Source of the DNA: Lysinibacillus_B sp050613145
GTDB lineage: Bacteria; Bacillota; Bacilli; Bacillales_A; Planococcaceae
Length of the DNA stretch: 64,000 nucleotides
NCBI RefSeq assembly: GCF_050613145.1
Contig: NZ_CP192507.1
Location: 3,286,001-3,350,000, forward strand
Direction of reading: 5' to 3'
The stretch's first letter is position 1. The number at the start of each line of letters is the position of its first letter. The notes below the pieces were generated by a model. That model was not told the origin of the DNA and made no database searches. It saw nothing but the letters and a program-made list of their open reading frames with translations. A program made the position numbers and the translations under genes. Of the stretch, positions 17,809 through 25,936 are shown in pieces.

Positions 17809-18870
17809 TTATTTCATCTTTTTCGCAACATCTGAGATTAATGATAAGTACTCATCAATTGTATATTGAATTGATAATGGGTTTGGATTGCCCGCGGCTG
17901 CTAATGGCGTGTTATCTTCAATAATCACTACAGAACCATTTTGAATTGCCGGTACTTTTCCTAAAATAGGATCAGCTTGAAGTGCTTTTAATGTATTGCC
18001 ATCACCATAGGCAACAAAGAGCTCTGTATCATTTAACGTATCCGCATTCTCAGCACTTAATTCGATATAGAAGCTAGATTCATCTGTAATTTGGGCTTTA
18101 ATACCTTCTGGATAAACCATCCCTATTTCTTCAAGGAATTCTCCACGAGGATCCCCTGGTGTGTAAATATAAAACTTTGATAAGTCAGTAACATTGAACA
18201 TAGCAAACGCAGCTTTTTTCCCTTTAATTTCAGGGTGTTCATTTGCCTTATCTTGAATTAATTTTTCAGTATCAGCAATTAGCTGTTTACCTTCTTCTTC
18301 CATACCCATACCTTTCGCGTTGTATAAAATTTGGTCACGCCATGTAATGACCCATGGAATTTCTGGATATGCCACAACAGGAGCAATTTTACTTAACGTA
18401 TCATATTCTTCCTGTGTAATACCTGAGTATGCTGCAAGAATGACATCTGGATTTGAATCTGCAATCGCTTCGAAATCTAAGCCGTCAGTATCTTGATAAA
18501 TGTTTGGATTGGCTTCACCAAGTTCTTTTAATTTTTCAGCAGTCCAAGGTAACATACCGCTATCGTCTTGAACACCATAGTTTGCCGCTGAGAAACCTAC
18601 TGGTACAACGTCTAATGCAAGTGCCACATCATGGTTTGCCCAAGCCACTGTTGCCACACGCTCAGGCTTTTCTTCAATTACAGTTTCGCCAAATGCGTGT
18701 TTAATGACGATTGGATACCCAGTTGCTGTTTCTTCTGAATCCGTGTTTTGAGATTTCGATGTATCAGCTTCTTCTGAGCTAGATTCCTTATCTGCACAAC
18801 CAACAAGTGCAAGAGAAAGAATTGAAATTAATAACATTGCAAAAAACGAAAAATATCGTTTTGAATTCAT
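17809..18870 (-). CDS. Iron-siderophore-binding lipoprotein
   Basis: The ATG at 18870 (MNSKRYFSFF) is chosen over an upstream TTG because GAGGAG lies about 11 nt before it. 353 residues. The signal peptide ends in LALVGC, a lipobox, so the mature protein is tethered to the membrane. A Ser/Glu/Thr-rich linker follows, then the two-lobed class III binding-protein fold (PERVATVAWANHDVALAL; PDVILAAYSGITQEEYDTL). It delivers ferric siderophore (YfiY/FhuD-like, likely hydroxamate or mixed type) to the two permeases. It is first in a Fur-controlled four- or five-gene operon. Confidence 0.92.
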   Translation of the reverse strand: MNSKRYFSFFAMLLISILSLALVGCADKESSSEEADTSKSQNTDSEETATGYPIVIKHAFGETVIEEKPERVATVAWANHDVALALDVVPVGFSAANYGVQDDSGMLPWTAEKLKELGEANPNIYQDTDGLDFEAIADSNPDVILAAYSGITQEEYDTLSKIAPVVAYPEIPWVITWRDQILYNAKGMGMEEEGKQLIADTEKLIQDKANEHPEIKGKKAAFAMFNVTDLSKFYIYTPGDPRGEFLEEIGMVYPEGIKAQITDESSFYIELSAENADTLNDTELFVAYGDGNTLKALQADPILGKVPAIQNGSVVIIEDNTPLAAAGNPNPLSIQYTIDEYLSLISDVAKKMK

Positions 18871-18898
18871 TTTAAATTCACTCCTCAATCTTTTAATT

Positions 18899-18917
18899 GA
18901 TATTGATTATCATTACC
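18899..18917 (-). promoter_or_regulatory. Fur box of the siderophore operon
   Basis: GATATTGATTATCATTACC matches the 19-bp Fur consensus GATAATGATTATCATTATC at 17 of 19 positions. It lies 29 bp upstream of the lipoprotein start. It predicts iron repression of the importer and perhaps the reductase. Confidence 0.85.
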
Positions 18918-19274
18918 AAAATTACTATATATCCTATAAAATAGCTTGTCAATATATAATTCAAAAATATAATATATGGTAATATTGCGCTCGTTATTTA
19001 ATTTTGAACTAATTTCCCGGTAAATAAAAAAAGACAGCTTTCAACCTTTGAATGTATGTAACACTTTAGTATTTTTGCTGAGTGATTGTTGGAGCGAATC
19101 ATTTTAATGAGGAAAAGACAGTAGTTTTTAATTGGGGTAGCTAGCATGTTCATTACGATATTGGGTAGTTGGAAGTTATTTCAACACCCCTTCCAAGATT
19201 AACAGTGAAAAGGCTATTAATTGATTATATTAAAAGTACACCCTTAGCAGGTTGGAAATTGTTTTTAAAGCTGG

Positions 19275-19330
19275 GGCTTCAGCAGGTGTGTTCACATACA
19301 AACCTGTACTATAATTAAATACGCAGTGAA
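19275..19330 (+). pseudogene. Remnant of an hmp 3' region
   Basis: GCAGGTGTGTTCACATAC matches hmp around base 13313, then CCTGTACTA jumps to AATTAAATACGCAGT, which matches the last codons of hmp (13748-13763). About 380 bp between is deleted. A terminator nearly identical to that of hmp follows. Confidence 0.7.
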
Positions 19331-19336
19331 CTAGAG

Positions 19337-19375
19337 CTAGCCCTTGCAAAGAGCAAAGGCTAGTTTTATTTTTAC
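19337..19375 (+). terminator. Terminator copied with the hmp remnant
   Basis: CTAGCCCTTGC pairs with GCAAAGGCTAG (10 of 11), then a TTTTATTTTT run. It is nearly the same as the terminator at 13772. Confidence 0.7.
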
Positions 19376-19772
19376 CTATTTCTTCACGTACGGCTTGCCC
19401 CAGTACAAATCGCTATATGAAATCTACTGCACATGGAGAAAATATATTGGTTTTCTAGAAATAAAGCAATTTCCTTAATTCTGAACCTTTTAATCCTCCC
19501 CCCTTTCTCTCTGTTGACAATTTAAGAAGATACTAAAAAATCCTTTTATATATTTTTTCTGTATGTAACGGACAATAAATACGCTTTTTATTAAAATTCA
19601 ACCCGCAATGTAAATTTTTTGTTAAGATGTAAAGTGTATTTATTATTTAAGTAAACTAATGTAAATTCACTATACCTTTTTTTGATTATAAATATGTTTA
19701 ATATACGATTCACTAACATATATAATTACTATTTCAAAAACGTACACTAAAAAACAGTTGGGAGGATTCCCT

Positions 19773-21422
19773 TTGTCGAGTAAGCTAAAAGAGTTATATG
19801 ATATTGAAGCTGCATTAAATGCTACTACCATATTAGCCATAACCGATACGAAAGGTAAGATTATCTTTGCTAACGAGAAATTTTGTGAAATTTCAAAGTA
19901 TCCTTTAGAAGAATTGATTGGGAAAACGCATAAAATTATAAACTCAGGTTACCATGAACCACAATTTTTCAAAAATTTGTGGCAAACCATTTCCAAGGGG
20001 CAAACATGGCGAGGCGAAATTCAAAACAAAACTAAAGACGGGACCCTTTACTGGGTGGATACATACATTATTCCTTTTCTCAATGATCAGGGGCAGCCTT
20101 ATCAATACGTTTCCATTCGTCACGACATTACAGAACGAAAATTATTAGAGCATAAAATTCAACAGCAACTTATTATCGACTCGATCACGGGTTTACCTAA
20201 TACGTATTATTTAAAAACGTCGGTCGAAAAGCTAATGATCACGAATGAAGAAATGACATTACTTTGTATCAATGTCGATGATTTTAAAAGTTTTAATGAG
20301 AGTTTAGGAAATTTTGAAGCCGATCAGATTTTACGTTCAATCGGTGAAAAATTGGCTGAAATCGTAAAAGGCGAACGAAACATACTAGCCAAAACGTATG
20401 GTGATGAATTTGCACTAGTTGTTTTAGGAGATGCTCCATCTGCGCGGGTAGTCATTCAAAAGATATTTAAACTATTTGAAAAGCCCATTAGATATGGAGA
20501 GATTGATTATTATATTACGATTTCCATGGGTGCTGTTCATTACCCTACCTATGCAACCTGCTATGAAGAGCTATTTCAACATGCAAATCGTGCCTTGCAA
20601 CTCGCAAAGTTAAATGGTAAAAATACATTTATCTTCTTTAATGACAGCATCATTGAAGATACGAATCGACGTTTAGAGCTAAAAAATTTACTATATGAAG
20701 CTATACAAAATAAACGCTTTACGATGGCTTATCAACCTCAATATAACAATCAAGGCGAATTGACTAGCTTTGAAGCGCTTGTTCGGTGGCATGATCCAAT
20801 ACAAGGAGTTATTTCTCCTGGAGAATTTATCCCGATTGCAGAGCGCACCGGTTTAATCATCCCTTTAGGCTACTTATTATTTGAGCTTGTCTTGCAAGAG
20901 TTTCACTCGCTTCAACTAGCCGTTGGGCAGAAAATACAAGTCGCTTTCAACCTTTCACTAAAGCAATTTTTTGATACAAACCTAACGAACCATCTTATTT
21001 CTTTATGCGAAGTGTATAAGGTCGATCCACATGATATTAAATTGGAAATCACAGAGAGCGTCGCTGCAACAAATATAGAGAATGTGATTCACATTATTTC
21101 TAAGCTTCGGTCATTAGGCATGGAGGTTGCACTAGATGATTATGGTACGGGCTTTTCAAGCTTACAATACTTAAAAGATTTCCAAATTAATTGTATTAAA
21201 ATTGATCAAAGTTTTGTAAAAGATTTATTAATACATCCTTCAAACAAAGCCATTATTAATAGTACAATTCAGATGGCTCATGAGCTTGGTTTTACCGTAC
21301 TAGCAGAAGGGGTAGAAACAAAAGAACAATACGATTATTTAAAAAAGAAAGGGTGCGATAGTTTTCAAGGCTATTTTTTAGGGAAGCCACAGCCGTTAAG
21401 CTATTATCAACAGGTGCAATAA
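19773..21422 (+). CDS. PAS-GGDEF-EAL cyclic-di-GMP signalling protein
   Basis: The TTG at 19773 is chosen because GGGAGG sits 7 nt upstream; an earlier TTG lies before that site. 549 residues, no membrane segments. The PAS domain is at about 10-125 (GKIIFANEKFCEISKYP, RHDITERK). The GGDEF domain is at ~130-285, with its motif altered to YGDEF and the metal-site region worn. The EAL domain is at ~300-549, with FEALVRWHDP, KLEITES, DDYGTGFSSLQYL, KIDQSF and LAEGVET all intact. Most likely an active c-di-GMP phosphodiesterase whose GGDEF half is regulatory. It is monocistronic. Confidence 0.9.
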   Translation: MSSKLKELYDIEAALNATTILAITDTKGKIIFANEKFCEISKYPLEELIGKTHKIINSGYHEPQFFKNLWQTISKGQTWRGEIQNKTKDGTLYWVDTYIIPFLNDQGQPYQYVSIRHDITERKLLEHKIQQQLIIDSITGLPNTYYLKTSVEKLMITNEEMTLLCINVDDFKSFNESLGNFEADQILRSIGEKLAEIVKGERNILAKTYGDEFALVVLGDAPSARVVIQKIFKLFEKPIRYGEIDYYITISMGAVHYPTYATCYEELFQHANRALQLAKLNGKNTFIFFNDSIIEDTNRRLELKNLLYEAIQNKRFTMAYQPQYNNQGELTSFEALVRWHDPIQGVISPGEFIPIAERTGLIIPLGYLLFELVLQEFHSLQLAVGQKIQVAFNLSLKQFFDTNLTNHLISLCEVYKVDPHDIKLEITESVAATNIENVIHIISKLRSLGMEVALDDYGTGFSSLQYLKDFQINCIKIDQSFVKDLLIHPSNKAIINSTIQMAHELGFTVLAEGVETKEQYDYLKKKGCDSFQGYFLGKPQPLSYYQQVQ

Positions 21423-21530
21423 ATCCCTAAAAATAGAGATCACGTTAATTTGAAAAATCCACTTGAAGCATTTTTGGTGATTCCTAATTTTTTATTCTTT
21501 GTATTGTTATTTTCAATACTGAAATACTTA

Positions 21531-21569
21531 AAAGGAGAATTTCCCCTCTTCATGAGGAAATTCTCCTTT
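21531..21569 (+). terminator. Terminator-like hairpin, copy 1
   Basis: AAAGGAGAATTTCC pairs with GGAAATTCTCCTTT around CCTCTTCATGA. A nearly identical hairpin lies at 24535-24564. Confidence 0.65.
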
Positions 21570-21594
21570 CTAATACTAGTAAAACAACCTCATG

Positions 21595-21745
21595 TAATTC
21601 GTGTTCCTCAGACCAAGATTTTGCCTCCAACTTCCTTCAGATTCCACGTCACCTTGGACACCCATACTTTCGGCTAGTGGTTCACATACTCCAACGCCCA
21701 CAGTGAACTTTCATCACCTAGTTGAGGACATGCCCGGCACCTAAA
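21595..21745 (-). mobile_element. Group II intron fragment
   Basis: Read on the minus strand, the stretch has the run of motifs typical of domain I of bacterial group II introns: GGTGATGAAAGTTCACTGTG, GGGTGTCCAAGGTGACGTGG, AATCTGAAGGAAGTTGGAGG and TGAGGAACACGAATTACATG. No reverse transcriptase or domain V is present here, so it is a short fossil. Confidence 0.6.
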
Positions 21746-21755
21746 AAAAGTGCAT

Positions 21756-22322
21756 TTATTTCAATGCACTTTTCGTAAATAGTATTAATTCTTCGTATTG
21801 AGCATCGATCTCTTCTTGCGTCGGAGTATCATACAAATATAATTGTTCTGCAGTAGATTCGATTAGCCCTATTAATATTCGGGAAGTGCGTGCACAATCA
21901 ATATTTTGTCGAATTTCTCCTTTTCTGACTGACTCGTCTAATAACTTATACACCCAATCATAAAATGGAGAATAGATTGACTCCCATTGTTTTAAATGCT
22001 CGCTCTGTGCTAAACCTGCATAGAGAACAGCAAATAATTCTTTTTTTTGCTCTGTTATCGAAAAGACAGCTTTTACAAGTTGTTCAATTTTATCATCAAA
22101 ATCATGTGATAAATCGACGCTTGAGTGGATACCTTTCATAATTTCTTCAACAGCAAATTTTGCGATTTCTGGCATTACCGAAAATTTAGATGGAAAGTAT
22201 AAATAAAATGTACCTTGCGCTATGCCTGCCGCTTTTACAATGTCAGATATTTTAGTGCTTTCTACCCCCTTTGTCATAAACTGTTCAATCGTTGCTTCAA
22301 TAATTTTTTGTTTTTTATCCAA
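21756..22322 (-). CDS. TetR-family repressor of the SMR efflux pair
   Basis: 188 residues. The N-terminal TetR helix-turn-helix covers residues 5-50 (GVESTKISDIVKAAGIAQGT, FYLYFPSKFSV). The C-terminal ligand domain is unassigned. It is downstream of, and on the same strand as, two SMR transporter genes. The perfect dyad TGAATGA-N3-TCATTCA occurs just upstream of this gene and again upstream of the SMR pair, so it probably represses both and is released by a toxic cation. Confidence 0.88.
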   Translation of the reverse strand: MDKKQKIIEATIEQFMTKGVESTKISDIVKAAGIAQGTFYLYFPSKFSVMPEIAKFAVEEIMKGIHSSVDLSHDFDDKIEQLVKAVFSITEQKKELFAVLYAGLAQSEHLKQWESIYSPFYDWVYKLLDESVRKGEIRQNIDCARTSRILIGLIESTAEQLYLYDTPTQEEIDAQYEELILFTKSALK

Positions 22323-22344
22323 TGTAATACCACCCCATATTCAT

Positions 22345-22361
22345 TGAATGATTCTCATTCA
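22345..22361 (-). promoter_or_regulatory. Predicted TetR operator (autoregulatory)
   Basis: TGAATGA-TTC-TCATTCA, a perfect 7-3-7 dyad 23 bp upstream of the tetR start. The same arms occur at 23211. Confidence 0.7.
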
Positions 22362-22437
22362 TAGTTACTTTCATCTTAACGAAAATTAAAGGAAAGAACA
22401 ATGAACATATTCTTTTTCATCTTGATCGATAAGCGAA

Positions 22438-22468
22438 AAAAAGAGCAAGAAAATATTCTGTGCTCTCT
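22438..22468 (-). terminator. Terminator of the SMR operon
   Basis: On the minus strand AGAGCA pairs with TGCTCT and a run of seven T's follows. The stem is short. Confidence 0.5.
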
Positions 22469-22474
22469 CATCTA

Positions 22475-22789
22475 TTACGAAACATATTTTAACCCGGAAA
22501 CACCGATCACAATAACAATAACAGCGACAATTCGTCCCATGCTTTTTGATTCTCCAAAAAACAGCATATTAATTAGGACAGCTGCTATCGTACCTATACC
22601 GATCCACACTGCATAGGCAATACTAACTTGTAAATAATCAAACGAAGCATATAAAAAGTAAAATGCCCCACTGAATCCAGCGATTAAAATAAATGCGTTT
22701 ATAAAATTTTTCGTTGTACTAAATTTTTTTAAACCAATTACGCCGACTGTCTCTAAAATAGCTGCTAAAAATACAAATAACCATCCCAA
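22475..22789 (-). CDS. Small multidrug resistance (SMR/EmrE-family) transporter subunit
   Basis: 104 residues with four membrane helices. The conserved membrane Glu is in LAAILETVGVIGLK, followed by AYAVWIGIGTIAAV and GESKSMGRIVAV, the SMR hallmarks. The TTG start overlaps the upstream stop (TAATTG), with AAGGAGG 8 nt before it, so translation is coupled. It forms a paired SMR pump with the preceding gene (YkkCD/YvdRS-like) that exports quaternary cations or guanidinium-type compounds using the proton gradient. Confidence 0.9.
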   Translation of the reverse strand: MGWLFVFLAAILETVGVIGLKKFSTTKNFINAFILIAGFSGAFYFLYASFDYLQVSIAYAVWIGIGTIAAVLINMLFFGESKSMGRIVAVIVIVIGVSGLKYVS

Positions 22790-23137
22790 TTATGCCGCCT
22801 CCTTTTGAAGTTTTCGTTCAGAAATTGTATCCGCAATATTTAACATCATCACCCCAATGACAATTACACATATAAATACAATTTTCATAGCAGTAAAACT
22901 CTCATTGAATATAAAAATATCCATTAATGCGGTACCTACTGTACCTGCAGCTGCAAATATGGCATATACCGTACCGGTCGGTAAACCTTCACAAGCTTTA
23001 GAAAGAAACCAAAAATCCACAGCAATGATCGGTATTATGATTGCCCAATGCCACCATGTACTAGCAACATTAAAACCAAAAATCCATAATAATTCGCATA
23101 AACTGGTCAATACAACATACATCCACGACTTATTCAT
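22790..23137 (-). CDS. SMR-family transporter subunit, first of the pair
   Basis: The ATG at 23137 (MNKSWMYVVL) follows GAGGAGG closely and gives 115 residues; the frame is open further upstream. It has four membrane helices with the essential Glu in SLCELLWIFGFN, then GTVYAIFAAAGTVGTALMD. The tail (SERKLQKEAA) is charged. Paired SMR proteins usually assemble as heterodimers in opposite orientation. A TetR-type dyad lies about 75 bp upstream. Confidence 0.9.
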   Translation of the reverse strand: MNKSWMYVVLTSLCELLWIFGFNVASTWWHWAIIIPIIAVDFWFLSKACEGLPTGTVYAIFAAAGTVGTALMDIFIFNESFTAMKIVFICVIVIGVMMLNIADTISERKLQKEAA

Positions 23138-23210
23138 CTTTAACCTCCTCGTATTACTATTTATTGTTGAAGAATTGTTTACTGTTAACTTAGGGTAACA
23201 ACCCATAAAA

Positions 23211-23229
23211 TGAATGACGTTCATTCATA
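23211..23229 (-). promoter_or_regulatory. Predicted TetR operator of the SMR operon
   Basis: ATGAATGA-CGT-TCATTCAT, a perfect 8-3-8 dyad that shares its arms with the site in front of tetR (22345). Confidence 0.7.
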
Positions 23230-23410
23230 ATTTATCCTAGATAATTATGAAAGTCAAATTTATAGTTTTAGATTTATTTGATTGGGACAGATTTTAAAAT
23301 GAATGTACCACTATTGCGGTTTAGAGAAGTTGAGTCGTATGATACACTAAAAATATAATCAGCAATGGCAGGCGTTCAATACTTATACATACTTTCAAAG
23401 GAGCAAACAC

Positions 23411-24364
23411 ATGGCTGGAAGACAAATTAATCCTAAATTAATTCACGCTTTAACAAATCAAGATCTCGCAACTATTCCACTATCCCCTACGTTTAAATAT
23501 TTAAAGGGGACGTATGTAAAATCAATTACCGACAATAGAGAAAAAATAATCAGTGGTACGCCGAAAAATGAAGTAATGTTACAGTGTAAACACTGTAACC
23601 AAAAAGGCAAATATAACGTTGGAACACTATATATTAATATTGACGAAAAAAATGAAAACACACGAAAGACAGCGCAAAAAATGCAAATGACTGGATATTT
23701 TCGTTGTAAGCACTGTAATACCGCTGGAGAATGGGAAGATTCATCGGAGCTCTATATGATGGGTATTGCCGCATTACTAACACCTAACCTTGAAAATAAT
23801 TTTGTTCAATTTGGCGAAATGCAACTGTTCGATGGAACAAAACCAAAATATTGTACAGATGGAGAAGAACACCTGTTAAATAAAATTGCAGCAGCACCGA
23901 ACAACGCCTTACTGTGGAATAAACTTGGCAATCTCTATTCTATAGGTGCACGCCCTGAACTAGCAATGGCGGCATTTGAAAAATCAATTGAAATCGACCC
24001 CAATCAAACGGAATCACACTTTTCAATGGCTAACATACTCATGGACATTAAAGATTATTCGAATTCTCTGCACCATCTTCATCAAATGATCTTAGCCGCT
24101 GAGCATTATAAACATATTGAAGCAAATCATTTAAGAGATTTATTGGCGCACGCCATCTGCTCAAGCTTTATCATTAATGCAGAATCGAAAGGGAGATTAC
24201 CGGCTCTCCCTACACAAGAACAATTAGACGCCATAGGTAAAGATGTGAATTTGGCTACCGAACAACTTATAGCAGGCATTGAACTTTCATCAGACGACCT
24301 TACTTCCTTCTATCCACTCGCCGAAGCCTTTATGGGCAAACGAGCTCAGGAACTTTTAAAGTGA
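23411..24364 (+). CDS. Zinc-ribbon and TPR-repeat protein
   Basis: 317 residues with AAAGGAG before the ATG. Two CKHCN motifs (about residues 58 and 98) make a likely four-Cys zinc site. Residues ~150-235 form tetratricopeptide-like helices (NALLWNKLGNLYSIGARPEL, AAFEKSIEIDPNQTESHFSM). No enzyme motif and no signal peptide. Probably a cytoplasmic protein-protein interaction factor. Function unknown. It is monocistronic and followed by a hairpin. Confidence 0.75.
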   Translation: MAGRQINPKLIHALTNQDLATIPLSPTFKYLKGTYVKSITDNREKIISGTPKNEVMLQCKHCNQKGKYNVGTLYINIDEKNENTRKTAQKMQMTGYFRCKHCNTAGEWEDSSELYMMGIAALLTPNLENNFVQFGEMQLFDGTKPKYCTDGEEHLLNKIAAAPNNALLWNKLGNLYSIGARPELAMAAFEKSIEIDPNQTESHFSMANILMDIKDYSNSLHHLHQMILAAEHYKHIEANHLRDLLAHAICSSFIINAESKGRLPALPTQEQLDAIGKDVNLATEQLIAGIELSSDDLTSFYPLAEAFMGKRAQELLK

Positions 24365-24534
24365 GTGGTGAATTTGTTACTCAAAAATAGGGATGTTGTT
24401 CATTGTATAACTACTTGGCACCAAACTTAAACCTACTCATTTCTCAATAAATCAGTAGGTTTATTTTATAATGAACATATTCAAAACCAATAAAACGAAT
24501 GGTTCTATAAAGATACTATAACTAAAAAGGAGAA

Positions 24535-24564
24535 CTTCCCTCTTCATGAGGAAATTCTCCTTTC
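24535..24564. terminator. Terminator-like hairpin, copy 2
   Basis: Near-copy of the hairpin at 21531 (AAAAGGAGAACTTCC with GGAAATTCTCCTTT). It lies between converging genes and may serve both. Confidence 0.65.
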
Positions 24565-24584
24565 TACTAACAGTGAACGTATCG

Positions 24585-25499
24585 TTACTCTATTGGCTTT
24601 AAATCTTCAATCGAGTCGATGTCCATATATGTCGGCACAACAAATCCAGTCTGTGTACCTTTTAAGTTCTCACCTAAATCCACTACGTCTTCCTTATGTT
24701 TTTCATAAAAAGAATGGTGTGTTGACGGTAACCAAGGAGCGACAGTGGCATCCGCTTCACCTGTAGCGATTGCTTGGAACATAATGGCCGGATCAACTGG
24801 TGTCACGGTGACATCGTAGCCTAATTGTTCTAATACGGCCTCCACCACACTACTTGAAGCCCTTTCTGTATCCCATGGAGTTGAAACGATTTCAATTTCT
24901 TTTCCATCTACTTTGTTGATCCCTTCTGTCCATTCATTTACTCTATCTTGGTTTTCTTCTATCCAGTTCATTGCCGCTTCCTCAAAGGAAACGTTTTGTG
25001 CATCATACATAACCGCTTCCATATCTTCTGGTTCCCAATAAAATCGATCCAGAATGGTATACGCATCAGGGTAGTCCGTTTCAAAACCTTTACGGACAAG
25101 CGTATTGATATTTTCCATTCCACCTAATGTCCCTTTAGGGTCTTCCAAAAATTTTAAATCATATGCCGAGAACTTCCAGTGCGGTGTCCATCCGGTAATA
25201 ATAATGGGTTCTTCATTTCTAATCGCTTGTTCCAATGAACCTAACATGCCCGCTGTTGAACTTTCTACAAGTTCCCAACCGTGTAAGTTTTCATATTCCT
25301 CTAACGTATTTCTTGAAAGCTCCGTTAACCCTGCTCCAGGTTCAATACCTGTGATTTTATAATCTATTTGTTCCCCTATGCTTACAGAATCTCCTGTTGC
25401 ATTCTCGCTATTTTGATTCCCCTCTTCATCACCACACCCGGTTAATAGTAATGAAACCGCTAACCCGAAAGTGACTCCTACCGACTTGAATTTTATCAT
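24585..25499 (-). CDS. Glycine betaine/proline-betaine binding lipoprotein (OpuAC-like)
   Basis: 304 residues. The signal peptide ends in the lipobox LLLTGC. The mature part aligns with OpuAC across its length: GIEPGAGL, PIIITGWTPHWKFSAYDLKF, STPWDTERASS, GEADATVAPWLPSTHHSFY. The Trp residues in TGW, PHW, TPW and APW are the aromatic cage that binds quaternary ammonium groups. No permease or ATPase gene is adjacent, so it is an orphan binding protein that must use a transporter encoded elsewhere. RBS is GGGGG. A promoter with a perfect dyad in its spacer lies upstream. Confidence 0.9.
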   Translation of the reverse strand: MIKFKSVGVTFGLAVSLLLTGCGDEEGNQNSENATGDSVSIGEQIDYKITGIEPGAGLTELSRNTLEEYENLHGWELVESSTAGMLGSLEQAIRNEEPIIITGWTPHWKFSAYDLKFLEDPKGTLGGMENINTLVRKGFETDYPDAYTILDRFYWEPEDMEAVMYDAQNVSFEEAAMNWIEENQDRVNEWTEGINKVDGKEIEIVSTPWDTERASSSVVEAVLEQLGYDVTVTPVDPAIMFQAIATGEADATVAPWLPSTHHSFYEKHKEDVVDLGENLKGTQTGFVVPTYMDIDSIEDLKPIE

Positions 25500-25588
25500 T
25501 TTTTATATCCCCCTTAATTACAAAACTTAGCTTTTCGATGAAAGACTTTCATCATAAAATTTTACTCAGTCTTAAAAGCAACAACTTA

Positions 25589-25618
25589 ATATTAACAACA
25601 GGTTGTTACTTTTGTCAA
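25589..25618 (-). promoter_or_regulatory. Promoter with operator-like dyad for the OpuAC-like gene
   Basis: Minus strand: TTGACA (25618-25613), an 18-bp spacer, TAATAT (25594-25589). The perfect dyad TAACAAC-AG-GTTGTTA (25593-25608) fills the spacer and touches the -10 box, a classic repressor position. The repressor is unknown; a GbsR/OpcR-like protein would fit. Confidence 0.6.
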
Positions 25619-25936
25619 TGAAATCCAGTTTTTTTAATGTGCTAAGAACTTCTACTTGGTAGGGTATTTGATTCAGAAATAGCAAACGTATACTTATATG
25701 AAAAATATGTGATTCTTCGTGAAAGCTGATGATTTATAACAAGAGGGAAACTCAAATTTAGCATTCCGCTCGTATCCAGTTTTTAGTCGTATATGTAGTG
25801 AAGGCTTACTTATCGACAGGTTTCTTTGTAAATTCAATAATTCATTAAATATAGTGTATAATGCATTTTAAAGGAAGTAACGGTAGCTTAAGTAACGGAA
25901 TTTTAACTGTAAAATCTGTTTAAGGGGGATGTAACT

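Noticed and set aside
21450..21677. 75-codon frame after the EAL protein
   Set aside because: Runs through a terminator hairpin and the intron fragment; no ribosome site.
22345..22361. Fur box reading of the TetR dyad
   Set aside because: The spacing and arms match the second dyad at 23211 better than the Fur consensus.
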